A DNA stretch of 64,000 bases from Streptomyces sp. DT2A-34. Its GTDB lineage: Bacteria > Actinomycetota > Actinomycetes > Streptomycetales > Streptomycetaceae. The stretch lies in NCBI RefSeq assembly GCF_030499515.1, contig NZ_JASTWJ010000002.1, positions 62,001 to 126,000 of the forward strand, written 5' to 3'. The notes under the pieces are model-generated. The model was not told where the DNA came from. It saw nothing but the letters and a program-made list of their open reading frames with translations, and did not search any database. Made by a program: the position numbers and the translations under genes. Of this stretch, positions 25,027 to 34,180 are shown in pieces (the stretch's first letter is position 1; each line of letters starts with the position of its first letter).

Positions 25027-26993
25027 CAGCTGTGGCCCGGGGTGGAGGCTGCGGGGAACAGGGGCCGGCCGCGGAAGGTGCAGCTGAGATCGTCCAGCAG
25101 GCCGAGGATGGCTCCCGGGCCTTCGATCGTCAGCAGGTCGTCGCGGGTGATGGGACCTTCCGTGCGGCCGAGTAGGTCCAGGACGCGGCCGTGCAGGCCG
25201 GTCGTGCTGGCGACGTGCGCGGCCAGCCGCTGGGCGTAGCGTCCCTTGCCGATGGCCTCGATCTTGTCCACCAGGGTGTCGCGCTGCTGGCCGGTTGCGG
25301 TGCCGTCCTCAAAGGGGGCCAGGGCTTCGCGGAAGGCGGACCGGCTGCTCTCGCGCTGCCGGAAGGCGCAGTAGGCCTCGGCCATTTCGGGATGCAGCAA
25401 AGGAGCGATGTCGGGTTCCAGCGTGTGGTCGCCGACGTAGACGCCTACCAGGCTCGCGGCGGTCACCACCTGCTGCCGTCCGGCGCGTACGCCGCGCTCG
25501 GGCAGCTTCTGGACTGTGATCGTGTCGATGCCTTGGTCGAGTTCCTGGTGCAGGGCGTCCTCGTGTGCGATGCGTGCCAGATCGCGGGCCCTCCACAGGC
25601 CAGGTTCCTTGTGATGGCGGTGCTCGCCGTCGGTGGCGTCGCCGTCGGTGAGGATCCAGTGCGGGCGCCGCAGCGCCTGGGGGCCCAGCAGGGTGGCGTA
25701 GGGGGCGAAGTCGGTGCCTTCGACGCTGGAGACGACGATGCCGTGGTCGTCCAGGTGGAAGCCGGCTGCCTCGGCGAGGGCGGGCAGCAGGTAGGCGTCG
25801 GCTGCGCCCTCGACCAGGACGGTGCCCCGGGCGAAGAGGATCTCGGCGCGGGTGACGTTGATATAGCGCTCGAGGTCGGCCGTCTCGGCGTCGGTGAGCA
25901 CACCGGGCGGTACGACGGAGCCGACGGTGTGGTCGCCCTGGGTGCTGGTGAGCACGATGCTGGACAGGGGGGTGACGGCGGCGATGTGCGGGCTGTGGGT
26001 GGTCAGCAGCAGACGGTTGGGTTCGTGGAGCAGGTGGGCGAACAGCTTGCGCTGCAGGCTGGGGTGGAGGTGGGCCTCGGGCTCTTCCACGGCCAGGAGT
26101 GTGTCCTCGCCGTCGCTGGCCTGGCGGCGCAGTTTCAGCCGCTCGAGCAGCAGGGCCAGGTAGACGACGTTGGCGGTGCCGGTGGAGGTGTGCTGGATGC
26201 CGCGGCTGCTGCTCGGGTCGATCAGGAGCTGGACGCTGCGGATCAGGTCGTCTTCCCGGCCGGCGAAGTCCAGCGAAGGGGTCAGCGGCAGTTGGGGGCC
26301 GGTCATGGCGGCCAGGCGGGCGGCTAGTTCGTCCACCGCCTGCTGCATGGATGCGTCCTGGGCCAGCTGGTTGCGGGCTTGTTTCAGGGCGTCCAGGGTG
26401 GAGGCGACGATGTCGGGGGCCGGAGGCCGCTCGCGCAGCAGCCGGACCAGGGGGCTGCGGTCGGCGCGGGAGAAGTCGCCCTCGGCGTCGCGCAGGGCGG
26501 GCAGCACGGAAAGCGGGACGTAGTCCTTGGCGTGGCGCATGTCGACGCCCGCATCGTCGCCGCCGTAGATGGTCCAGGAGTAGTCGTCGGGAGTCAGCGG
26601 TTGGCTGGGCTGGGCGCCGAAGACTGCGCCCACTGCAAGCTTGGGCTGGAACAGATAGGTCAGGCGGGCGATGCGGGGCTGCCCGTCCTCGGTGATGATC
26701 GCGCCGTCGAGGGTCGCGATGGCGTCGTCATCATCGTCGAAGTCGGTAAGTTCGATTTCGACCCTGACCTCAACTCCTTGGTGCAGCGCCGGTGCACCGT
26801 CATGGATGTCGTCGGCCTGGAGCCTGCGCCACCGGTTGGACAGGTCCGGGTCGAGGACCAGGCGCAACGCGTACAGCAGATTGCTCTTGCCGACCCCGTT
26901 CTCCCCCACGATCACCGCAGGAGTCGGGAAAGGATCAATCACCAGATCCCGGAAATTCCGGAAATTCACGATCCTGACCTTTGAAAGGCGCAC
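25026..26993 (-). CDS. gajA: OLD-family ATPase/TOPRIM nuclease, Gabija GajA-like
   Basis: A 655-residue protein. I chose the GTG giving VRLSKVRIVNFRNFRDLVID because the ABC-type fold starts there and GGGGAGAG lies just upstream. Walker A is GENGVGKS (30-37), Walker B is LLAVEEPEAHLHP (Glu303/304) and the H-loop is TTHSPH. The C-terminal TOPRIM domain shows Glu395 (TVLVEGAADAYLLPAL) and the DxD pair in WILTDGDATDGE (Asp450, Asp452), so the nuclease site is complete. GajA is a nucleotide-sensitive DNA-nicking enzyme in Gabija defence. It is coupled to the helicase gene downstream. Confidence 0.88.
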   Translation of the reverse strand: MRLSKVRIVNFRNFRDLVIDPFPTPAVIVGENGVGKSNLLYALRLVLDPDLSNRWRRLQADDIHDGAPALHQGVEVRVEIELTDFDDDDDAIATLDGAIITEDGQPRIARLTYLFQPKLAVGAVFGAQPSQPLTPDDYSWTIYGGDDAGVDMRHAKDYVPLSVLPALRDAEGDFSRADRSPLVRLLRERPPAPDIVASTLDALKQARNQLAQDASMQQAVDELAARLAAMTGPQLPLTPSLDFAGREDDLIRSVQLLIDPSSSRGIQHTSTGTANVVYLALLLERLKLRRQASDGEDTLLAVEEPEAHLHPSLQRKLFAHLLHEPNRLLLTTHSPHIAAVTPLSSIVLTSTQGDHTVGSVVPPGVLTDAETADLERYINVTRAEILFARGTVLVEGAADAYLLPALAEAAGFHLDDHGIVVSSVEGTDFAPYATLLGPQALRRPHWILTDGDATDGEHRHHKEPGLWRARDLARIAHEDALHQELDQGIDTITVQKLPERGVRAGRQQVVTAASLVGVYVGDHTLEPDIAPLLHPEMAEAYCAFRQRESSRSAFREALAPFEDGTATGQQRDTLVDKIEAIGKGRYAQRLAAHVASTTGLHGRVLDLLGRTEGPITRDDLLTIEGPGAILGLLDDLSCTFRGRPLFPAASTPGHS

Positions 26994-27291
26994 CGCTCTC
27001 CCCTCCCCCGCGCACGGCCCCCGCCCCACGCACTCCAGACGCCCCACCTGCGGACGCATCAGCCTAGTTGCCGCATCAACCGACGGGGCACGCACCGTCA
27101 CTCAGGAACAGCGGGCTCTCGCGTGCGCCGACAGCCGGACCGAGTCCGGTGCCGGGTCCTGGAGCCATCCGTCCTTGGTCCCGGCCGGACGAGGCCTCGC
27201 GCACAAGCCCGGCCGGACGCACGGTCCGACCGGCCGCGCAGGGCCGGCGGTTTCCCCTGTGCATGAGCCGGCATGGTTGCCGGCTGTCTGG
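26994..27291. other. Intergenic region, nothing clear
   Basis: About 300 bp between the start of the Gabija-like nuclease and the end of the small DUF6207-like gene. Apart from the GGGGAG ribosome binding site next to the GajA start, no gene or repeat is evident. The promoter for the gajA-gajB pair should lie here. Confidence 0.4.
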
Positions 27292-27522
27292 TCATCGCCC
27301 CGCAGAGTTTTCAGGACCAGCGAGTTCTTGGCGCAGGTCCACGTAACAGCGCAGCCGCACACCCGGCTCCCCGGGCTGGCGTGTGGTGTGCTCGGCCGGC
27401 GCGGTGGCCCATCTCTGAGCAATCGCGTTCTGCATGGCGAACGCTGTGTCGTCATCGGCAGCCGCGAGGTCCACCACGAGCAGACCCGGCTCGGCCACAT
27501 GCACATCCCTGATCGGCTTCAT
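27292..27522 (-). CDS. DUF6207-like small protein (copy 1)
   Basis: A 76-residue protein beginning MKPIRDVHVAEPGLLVVDLA and continuing AADDDTAFAMQNAIAQRWAT, GEPGVRLRCYVDLRQEL. It is clearly homologous to the protein at 52529-52783, and both match my recollection of the DUF6207 family widespread in Streptomyces. Function unknown. The start is fixed by alignment of the two copies (MKPI / MRQI). Longer in-frame starts upstream lack homology. A short inverted repeat (27625-27648) lies upstream. Confidence 0.75.
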   Translation of the reverse strand: MKPIRDVHVAEPGLLVVDLAAADDDTAFAMQNAIAQRWATAPAEHTTRQPGEPGVRLRCYVDLRQELAGPENSAGR

Positions 27523-27935
27523 GCCCCACACGACGTCGCCGCATCCGGGCGGGTTCCCCCGATGCCACGGCATCACTCGACCGGGTGCTGTACCGGCATG
27601 CCACCGAGCCGGCAGGCGCATCTTCCACGGGCGGCATCATGCCCGTGGCGCCGCATTGAACCCAGCTACCTCTCAGCGGGTTCACCCTGGGTCGGATTTC
27701 GCCGATCTACCGGCACCTCATGCACATTTCAGACCAGTTAGCGACACATTTCGATCAGTTCGAGTATTTGATCTGCATCCTTGATGTCCTGCACAGATCA
27801 TGGATCAGCTCCTGCACGTGTACGGTTCCGCCTTTCTTGGCCCGGCAGCCCGAACAGGGGCGACACCGCCGCGCTGGCCCCGCGCCCGGCCTCACGCGGC
27901 ATGCCGAAGCCGGGTGCAGGCAGGAGCGGGCGGAC
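27523..27935 (+). promoter_or_regulatory. Low-GC leader of the helicase gene, with inverted repeat
   Basis: Positions about 27715-27800 are much lower in GC than the rest of the window and probably carry the promoter of the helicase-nuclease gene. CCACGGGC / GCCCGTGG arms at 27625-27632 and 27641-27648 form a perfect 8-bp inverted repeat with an 8-nt spacer. No gene is seen. Confidence 0.4.
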
Positions 27936-30900
27936 ATGACGGGTTTGCGCACCGAGCAGGTGTGGGCGGCGCCCCAAAAGTGGCAGGGCAACACAGTCAG
28001 CCAACTGCTCGTTCCTGCCAGCCCTTTGACGCTGACCGAGGAATCCGGATCCCAGTTCGTCCACAACTCTTTCGGGCGCTGGCCTGCCGCGGCCGGCGCG
28101 GCGGACGCGCTGGCCGCGCTGGTGCCCAACACACTCGGCGGCGCGGTGAACTGGATCGGGCCACAGCAGCTCTCCACCCCGCAGGCGGTGCTCGACTCCT
28201 ACCCGAATGCGATCCAGCTGCATGATCTCGTGCGGGAGGGTGGGCTGAGGCCTCCGCAGGCCGGTGCTCTGCACGCGGTCATCGGGTATTGGTACTCGCA
28301 TCTGCCCGAGCCGGGCCTGGTGGTCATGCCGACCGGCACCGGCAAGACGGAGACCATGCTCACTGTGCTGGTCGCGTGCCGTCCCGAGCGGCTTTTGGTG
28401 CTGGTGCCGAGCGTCGCGCTGCGCGACCAGATCGCGGCCAAGTTCGAGTCGCTGGGCATCCTGCAACAGCAGGAGATCGTCTCCCCGGCCGCGCTTCGCC
28501 CGTGCGTAGGCCGTGTGACGCGCCGCTTCACCGACGCGGCGGAGGCAAAGGCGTTCGCCTCGGCGTGCAACGTCGTCGTGGCCACCCCCAGCGTGTTGCA
28601 CTACTGCGTCCCGGAGGCGCGTGAGGCCCTGCTGGCCGAGTTCAGCCACCTGATCGTCGACGAGGCGCACCATGCCCCGGCCTCTACCTGGACGAATGTG
28701 ATCCGCCGGTTCGAGGACCGGCGGGTACTGCTGTTCACCGCGACCCCGTTCAGGGAGGACGGCCGGAAGATTCCCGGCCGGACCGTCTTCCGCTATCCGC
28801 TGCGCCAGGCGCAGGCCGAGAACTACTTCACAGCCATCGACTACCGGGCGGCCCTGAGCCTGGAGGGCAACGACCAGAAGATCGCCGAGCTGGCCGTGCA
28901 GCGCCTGCGTGCCGACCTGGACGCGGGCTATGACCACCTGCTGATGGCGCGGGTGAACACCGTCAGACGGGCCCGGGAGATCTGCGCGCTGTACCAGGAG
29001 TTGGCAGATGATCTGGGTGCGGTAGCGCTGTATGACGGGCTGTCCGCGGCTGACCGCAAGGTGGCGCTGGCCTCGATGCACGACCGCAGCTGCCGCATCG
29101 TGGTGTGCGTGAACATGCTCGGCGAGGGCTTCGACATGCCCCAGCTGAAGGTGGCGGCGGTGCACGACGTCAGGAAGAGCCTCAGCCCGATGATCCAGTT
29201 CATCGGCCGGTTCACCCGCACCTCGACGCTCGCCCCGAAACCGATCGGGACCGCCTCGGTGTTCGTGGCACGGGATCCGGCGGCGGCCCTCTCACCGCTG
29301 CGCGACCTGCTGAAGGAGGACGCGGACTGGGATCTCCTGCTGCATGACATCACCGAGCAGAGCGCTGCGCGGGGTGAGGAACTCAGCGAGTTCGACGCCT
29401 CCTTCACGCATGTGCCGGCCGACATGGCGGTCAGTGTGCTGGAACCGAAGATGAGCGCGGTAGCGCACCGGGCTCCGAGCGGCGCGTGGGATCCGCAGGC
29501 CGCGATCAGCTGCTACGGCGAGGACCGCGTGCTCGGGCAGACCGTGGCCACCGGCGCCGACGGCCGCATCGCCTGGTTCGTCGTCGAGCACCGCACCCTG
29601 GTCGACTGGGGTGCCCCGCAGTTCCTTGAGCAGACCCAGTACGAGTTGATCGTCATGTACTTCGACGATGCGCGGCGGCTGCTGTACATCTACGGCTCCC
29701 ACAAAAAGGGCGACTACAAGGAGCTGGCCAAACGGGTCCTGGGAGGCGACAGCCAGCCGATCAAGGGGCTCGACACCTTCCGGGTCTTCGCTGGTCTGGA
29801 GCGGGTGGTGGCTACCAACATCGGTCTGCTGGACTCGCGTGACCACTTCAACCGCTTCTCGCTCCTGGTCGGCAGTGACGTCTTCGAAGCGCTCAACGCC
29901 GAGGCCCGCAAGAACCGCAGCCAGACCCACATCATCGCCTCGGGCCTGGACGACGGCACCAGAGTTTCCGTCTGCGCGGCCCTGTCGGGCCGCTTCTGGT
30001 CGCCGCGCACCGCTCCCAATCTGCTGGCCTGGATGCAGTGGTGCAACACGCAGGGCACCAAGATCCTCGACTCCCGTGTGGACCTCGAACACGTGATGGC
30101 CGGCTTCATCATCCCCGTCGAGCAGACCGAACGTCCCCCCTTCCCGCTGCTCGGCCTGGAGTGGCCGTGGCAGTGGCGTGCCGGCCTGGGAGAAGGTCCG
30201 CCGTTCACCGTCGACAGCCGGTCCCATCCCGTGACCGACATCGGCTTCCGCGTGGACGACTTCACCGACCAGGGGCCGCTGCGCTTCTCCCTCGTCTCCC
30301 CCACCTGGCAGGTCGCCTACAGCGCCGACTTCACCGACCAGGGGCTGGTCTACTCACCCGTCGCCGACGACGCCCTCGTCCGGCATCAGCACACGACGGT
30401 GCCCGCCGCCGAGTGGATCAACAAGCACAAGCCCTACCTGTACTTCGCCGGCGACCGCCTGCTGACACCCGACGACCGGCTACACGCACCCCGCACCGAC
30501 CTGCCGCCCTTCGACCTCTCCCTGCTGAAGCCCTTGGGCTGGAACGGCGTCGACATCAAGATCGAGTCCATGGGACCCGAGCGGCTCCCCCAGTCCATTC
30601 AGCACTACATGTCCCTCCACCTCAGCGGCCAGCAGCACTTCGACGTCCTTGTCGACGATGACGGCTCCGGCGAAATCGCCGACCTCGTCGGCATCACCGC
30701 GGACGACACCGAGATCACCATCACGCTCGTGCACTGCAAATACTCCTCCGAGCCCTTCCCCGGAGCCCGCGTCGACGATCTGTACGAGGTGTGCGGGCAG
30801 GCGGCCCGCGGCGCGAAATGGCGCGAGTACGGCACAGACGCACTGCTGCGGACCCTGGACCGCCGGGCTGGCAAATACGCCGCCCGCAACCCCGGCAAGA

Positions 30901-31106
30901 CCCCGTACCTGATCGGCAGCATCGACGAGCTGTACCGCCTCCGTGAACGCGCGCCCCACCTGCGCCCGCACATCAATACCGTTATCGCCCAGCCCGGCCT
31001 ATCCGCCGCCGCCTGCAGCAGCGAGCAGCAGCGCCTCCTCGCCGGCGCCCACTCCTACGTACGGGCACTGACCAAAGGCACCTTCACCGTCTTCTGCAGC
31101 CCGTAG
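27936..31106 (+). CDS. SF2 DEAH helicase with C-terminal nuclease-like domain
   Basis: A 1056-residue protein; ATG chosen at MTGLRTEQVWAAPQ with an AGGAGC site upstream, since the upstream in-frame part is low in coding signal. Helicase motifs: RPPQAGAL (Q-like), Walker A MPTGTGKTE (131-139), DEAH (242-245), FTATPF (motif III), NMLGEGFDMPQL (motif V) and IQFIGRFTRTS (motif VI). The long C-terminal half ends in a region with GEIADLVGI (Asp916) and ITLVHCKYSSE (Lys935), resembling a PD-(D/E)xK site in which His or Cys replaces the usual acidic residue. It lies next to Gabija-like genes, so a defence role is likely. It does not match a named system that I can confirm. Confidence 0.85.
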   Translation: MTGLRTEQVWAAPQKWQGNTVSQLLVPASPLTLTEESGSQFVHNSFGRWPAAAGAADALAALVPNTLGGAVNWIGPQQLSTPQAVLDSYPNAIQLHDLVREGGLRPPQAGALHAVIGYWYSHLPEPGLVVMPTGTGKTETMLTVLVACRPERLLVLVPSVALRDQIAAKFESLGILQQQEIVSPAALRPCVGRVTRRFTDAAEAKAFASACNVVVATPSVLHYCVPEAREALLAEFSHLIVDEAHHAPASTWTNVIRRFEDRRVLLFTATPFREDGRKIPGRTVFRYPLRQAQAENYFTAIDYRAALSLEGNDQKIAELAVQRLRADLDAGYDHLLMARVNTVRRAREICALYQELADDLGAVALYDGLSAADRKVALASMHDRSCRIVVCVNMLGEGFDMPQLKVAAVHDVRKSLSPMIQFIGRFTRTSTLAPKPIGTASVFVARDPAAALSPLRDLLKEDADWDLLLHDITEQSAARGEELSEFDASFTHVPADMAVSVLEPKMSAVAHRAPSGAWDPQAAISCYGEDRVLGQTVATGADGRIAWFVVEHRTLVDWGAPQFLEQTQYELIVMYFDDARRLLYIYGSHKKGDYKELAKRVLGGDSQPIKGLDTFRVFAGLERVVATNIGLLDSRDHFNRFSLLVGSDVFEALNAEARKNRSQTHIIASGLDDGTRVSVCAALSGRFWSPRTAPNLLAWMQWCNTQGTKILDSRVDLEHVMAGFIIPVEQTERPPFPLLGLEWPWQWRAGLGEGPPFTVDSRSHPVTDIGFRVDDFTDQGPLRFSLVSPTWQVAYSADFTDQGLVYSPVADDALVRHQHTTVPAAEWINKHKPYLYFAGDRLLTPDDRLHAPRTDLPPFDLSLLKPLGWNGVDIKIESMGPERLPQSIQHYMSLHLSGQQHFDVLVDDDGSGEIADLVGITADDTEITITLVHCKYSSEPFPGARVDDLYEVCGQAARGAKWREYGTDALLRTLDRRAGKYAARNPGKTPYLIGSIDELYRLRERAPHLRPHINTVIAQPGLSAAACSSEQQRLLAGAHSYVRALTKGTFTVFCSP

Positions 31107-31660
31107 ACCCAGCGGCGGCCATCTGCCGGGACAGCATGATCCTGCGCAGCCAACCGCCCCTGCCGCAATGGACGTGACGCCGCCGCAGGCGGGCCGGGCA
31201 GGGCCGCACCGGCGTGAGTGTGCCGCGGCTCTGCCCGGCGCGAGACCTCACTGGGGCACTTCATCGGCGCCTGGCACTCCGGCTCGTTCATCTTCCCGAA
31301 GGGGACGTGCACGCTGGGCGTGTTGCGGGCGGTGCCGGCCAGATGACGGACCTGGTAATCGAAGAAGATGTGGGGCTTGAGAACGCCCATGAGCCACGGC
31401 TCGCGGGATGGCGTCGGCTGGCGCCCCTTCCGACTGGGCTCTTTGAGAGGCCGCCGGGACGGCAAGCGGCAATGGGGGCAGAGGGGGTGGGCAGTCTTGT
31501 TCGCCGCGCAGGTTGATCTGCCCGGTCGCCGGCTGTCCGAGCAGGAACGAAATGGTCCGGCACCCGTGTTCCGGCTGCCGGCCCGGTGTGCTGTTCGGGC
31601 CTCCTTGCCTCCTGCAGGCGGTGAAGGACGCACCGGAGCGGCAGCAGGGGTGGGAGTGCT
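31107..31660. other. No convincing gene
   Basis: About 550 bp downstream of the helicase gene. A minus-strand frame includes PHIFFDYQVRHLAGTARNTP and CPHCRLPSRR and may be a decayed coding remnant, but it overlaps the helicase 3' end and lacks a start signal. I do not call a gene. Confidence 0.35.
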
Positions 31661-31792
31661 TCATCGCGAGATCAGCCACAGGAGCACCCCTGTCATGACG
31701 GTGCTGCCGGTTGCGTATGCAGCGCCGCGGAGCATCGCGAAGCCTGCGGCGTGCAGCAGGCGGCGGCCGGTACAGCGGATAGGTCGTGTCAT
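31661..31792 (-). CDS. Small membrane protein, 43 residues
   Basis: The frame MTRPIRCTGRRLLHAAGFAM continues into a hydrophobic C-terminal helix (TGSTVMTGVLLWLIS). The ATG is preceded by a perfect GGAGG four bases upstream, which is the main reason to call it. An in-frame ATG seven codons earlier has no ribosome binding site. A basic N-terminus with one helix suggests a small inner-membrane protein. No family is recognised. It diverges from a MerR-like regulator gene. Confidence 0.45.
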   Translation of the reverse strand: MTRPIRCTGRRLLHAAGFAMLRGAAYATGSTVMTGVLLWLISR

Positions 31793-31894
31793 GAATCCTC
31801 CTACTGGTGACATGAATTGAGAACGTCGCACCCCTCGCGGGCCGTCGTCGCACGGCGAGTGCGTGATCCAGTAGGCCATTCCCGGCGCCGCCAG

Positions 31895-31932
31895 TTGGGC
31901 GGTTTAATCGCGGGGTTCTAACTAGGGTGAGG
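31895..31932 (+). promoter_or_regulatory. Promoter candidate for MerR-like gene
   Basis: TTGGGC (31895-31900), an 18-bp spacer and TAACTA (31919-31924) resemble a sigma-70-type promoter. Transcription would begin only a few bases before the GTG at 31935, so the mRNA may be almost leaderless even though GGTGAGG stands just before the start. Confidence 0.35.
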
Positions 31933-31934
31933 TA

Positions 31935-33074
31935 GTGGCGTGGAAGGGACCGAGTGCGGCTGAACAGGAGCTTTCCGAACTCCTGGGGGCGCGGGATCTG
32001 TGCGTGAGCTGGGCCAAGATCAGGCGCTGGCGGGAGTTCGGGGCTCTGCCGTGGGGCCCCCGGCGCGGCCTGGGCAGAGGTGTCGGGTCGGTGTCGGAGC
32101 TCACTGCGGATACGGCGGTGGTCGCCGAGGCCCTTGCTCTGGCCACGGCCAGGAAGACGCGGATTGAGAAAGCCGTGCTCCGCGTGTTCACGGTGCATCC
32201 GCGGTCCGGAGATGCGTTCGTGGCCACCTGGGTTCCGCTGCCGGAACGTGGTGTCCGCAGGGCATTGATGTGGTACGTCGGTCAGGATCGCTCCAGCGCG
32301 GTGGCTGTCGTCGAGCGAGCTGTCGAGGCGGCGGGCGACGATCCCGATCGGCGTGCGGACGCCGCTCTTGCTGCCGCGCACACGTACTACGCCAGGCGGT
32401 ATCACCGGGCCCGCAACACGCGCCGGGCGGGCGGCCGCGTCCGCCCGGCCGATCCGCACAGCCGGGCGGACGCACATGGGCTGGCGACGTTCGCGGCCGC
32501 CGTGGTGCTGGGCGTGCAGGAGTTCGCCGCGGACGGCGTGATGGAGGCCCTCGGGCAATCGTTCGGTTCACCAGGCAATGGGCTCGTGTCCGCGCAGGCG
32601 TTCACCGAAATGGAGGCCATCGCCACACAGGCCGAATGCTCCGGCGACCAGCTGGTCCTGCCGGGCGGGGGGCTCACGGCCGACAAGGCGCGCCGGCTGA
32701 GGGAGACGGACTACGACACCCTCTGCACGGTCCGCCACGTGCTCGCCGTTTTGGTGGAGTCCTCCCTTCCGCTGCGTCTGGCTTCCCGTGCCCGCCTGCA
32801 AGATCCCGCTCTGCGGCACATCGAGCAGGTCCGTGCTGGCAACCCCCGCGTTCGCCACTACCTGGACTGTGCTGATTTCATCAGCCGTCGTCCTCCGGCT
32901 GATGCGTGGGAAGAGTTGATCCTCTTGCTAATCAGCATCTGCACCACCCCCGAAAAACTGGAGGCCTTCCAGGGGGACGTCACCGCCCTGGACCCGGCCC
33001 TCGACGAGATCCACGCCCTCGGCCAGCGCGCGGTGGCCCGTCTCGCACCAGCGGCTGGCGAAGGAACGGCCTAG
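31935..33074 (+). CDS. MerR-like HTH protein of unknown function
   Basis: A 379-residue protein. Residues 20-60 look like a MerR-type winged helix (LCVSWAKIRRWREFGALPWG, then GLGRGVGSVSEL), the form seen in actinobacterial phage- or plasmid-type regulators. The remaining 300 residues are largely helical (VVAEALALATARKTRIEKAV, DTLCTVRHVLAVLVESSLPL) with no enzyme motif. GTG start with GGTGAGG upstream. It is divergent from a small membrane protein and stands before the hydrolase/caspase pair. It may regulate local genes, but no operator is identified. Confidence 0.75.
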   Translation: MAWKGPSAAEQELSELLGARDLCVSWAKIRRWREFGALPWGPRRGLGRGVGSVSELTADTAVVAEALALATARKTRIEKAVLRVFTVHPRSGDAFVATWVPLPERGVRRALMWYVGQDRSSAVAVVERAVEAAGDDPDRRADAALAAAHTYYARRYHRARNTRRAGGRVRPADPHSRADAHGLATFAAAVVLGVQEFAADGVMEALGQSFGSPGNGLVSAQAFTEMEAIATQAECSGDQLVLPGGGLTADKARRLRETDYDTLCTVRHVLAVLVESSLPLRLASRARLQDPALRHIEQVRAGNPRVRHYLDCADFISRRPPADAWEELILLLISICTTPEKLEAFQGDVTALDPALDEIHALGQRAVARLAPAAGEGTA

Positions 33075-33203
33075 AGGCACCACTCATGCGGTCGTTGCCC
33101 GCAGCCGACTGCAGGATGATCGCACCTGACGCGCCAGCGTCATGCGCAATAAGCGCGCTGGCCGACAGCGGTGCTGTCTGCATCCGCTGCCGTGGGGCTT
33201 GGG

Positions 33204-34061
33204 TTAGGGGGTGCTGGTCTGCACGATGAGGTCGGCGAGCGGCCGTTGGGCGAGGTAGCGGTGGGCGGCGTGCGGTTCGCCGATGCCGTTGCGGACCAGT
33301 TCGTCGCGGGCGGCCGGGGCGAGGAGGGCCAGTCCGCTCTGGGCGACGATGTCACCGGCGGCGTGGAGGTTCATCCAGTCGATGCTGTCGGGCAGGTGCA
33401 GTGCGCCGTCCTGGCCCAGGGAGTGACGAATGGTGGGCCAGGCGAGGGGGGATCCGCAGGTGACCAGGGTGGTCAGGCCGTCGGGTCCGGGTCCGGTGTC
33501 GGCGCGGGTGAGCATGTCGAAGGCGATGATGCTGCCCAGGGAATGCGCGATGACCAGGCGGGGTTCGGGGCGGTGCAGTTCGGTTCGGACTTCGGCGCGG
33601 ATGCGCTCGCCGATGTCGTGGTGGAGGTAGCGGTAGACCTGGCGGATGAAGCGCAGCAGGCGTCGGCCCATGTTGCGGCCGATTTTGTGGTCGGCGGCGG
33701 CAAGTGCCCTGGCGACGGGGCGGGGGACGTAAGGGATGCCCAGTCCGAGGGTTTCGGTCTGGAGTTGTTCGGGGTCTAGGCCCGGCGGGGTGTACAGGGC
33801 GAGGGTGTCGAGGACGAACGCTTCCTCCTGGTCGGTGAAGGGATCGGTGTCGTCGACGAGAGGGCTGCCGTCTTCGGTTCCTAGCCGCTGGCTGGGGGTG
33901 CGGAAGAGGTTGCCGTAGTAGGCCACGCTCAGCGGTGGGATGGGGCAGGCGGGTCCGTGGTGGGTGCGCAGTCCCTTGGTCAGGGCACCGGCCCAGTCAG
34001 CCGATAGTTTCACGGCGTTGGTGTTTCCCTGCCAGATGCCGTGGATTCCAACGATGTGCAT
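33204..34061 (-). CDS. Alpha/beta hydrolase, caspase-linked (copy 2)
   Basis: A 285-residue serine hydrolase-like protein. It begins MHIVGIHGIWQGNTNAVKLS, has the nucleophile elbow RLVIAHSLGSIIAFDML, an Asp in NLHAAGDIVAQSG and a late His in EPHAAHRYLAQRP, so a complete Ser-Asp-His triad is plausible. It shares the HG, AHSLGS and GSPLA landmarks with the hydrolase at 8747. Both genes diverge from a caspase/NTPase/propeller gene across a short gap, indicating a conserved two-gene unit. No signal peptide. The ATG follows GGGGGAG. Confidence 0.87.
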   Translation of the reverse strand: MHIVGIHGIWQGNTNAVKLSADWAGALTKGLRTHHGPACPIPPLSVAYYGNLFRTPSQRLGTEDGSPLVDDTDPFTDQEEAFVLDTLALYTPPGLDPEQLQTETLGLGIPYVPRPVARALAAADHKIGRNMGRRLLRFIRQVYRYLHHDIGERIRAEVRTELHRPEPRLVIAHSLGSIIAFDMLTRADTGPGPDGLTTLVTCGSPLAWPTIRHSLGQDGALHLPDSIDWMNLHAAGDIVAQSGLALLAPAARDELVRNGIGEPHAAHRYLAQRPLADLIVQTSTP

Positions 34062-34180
34062 GCCGGCCTTCCACTCCCCCGAGGACGGGCCCTGCGGCTG
34101 CGGGACCTTGGTGACTGCGGGGATCGTAATTGCTGGTCGTTAAGGTACTCAAGGAGCATCTGCGGCGAAGGGGGCTGGGG
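34062..34180. promoter_or_regulatory. Divergent intergenic region, hydrolase 2 / caspase 2
   Basis: This 119-bp gap must serve both divergent genes. GGGGGAG (minus strand) and GAAGGGGG (plus strand) are the respective ribosome binding sites. TCGTAATTGCTGG around 34124 is the only A+T-rich spot and may contain a -10 box. Confidence 0.4.

Noticed and set aside
25191..26327. 378-codon plus-strand frame opposite the OLD nuclease gene
   Set aside because: Antisense shadow; no recognisable protein pattern.
27936..31106. Hachiman HamB or Zorya-type helicase
   Set aside because: No HamA or Zorya partner genes are adjacent, and the C-terminal region differs from what I know of those proteins.
31248..32558. 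436-codon minus-strand frame opposite the MerR-like gene
   Set aside because: Low-complexity Arg/Pro/His sequence with no start signal; the plus-strand gene has a promoter, ribosome binding site and HTH.
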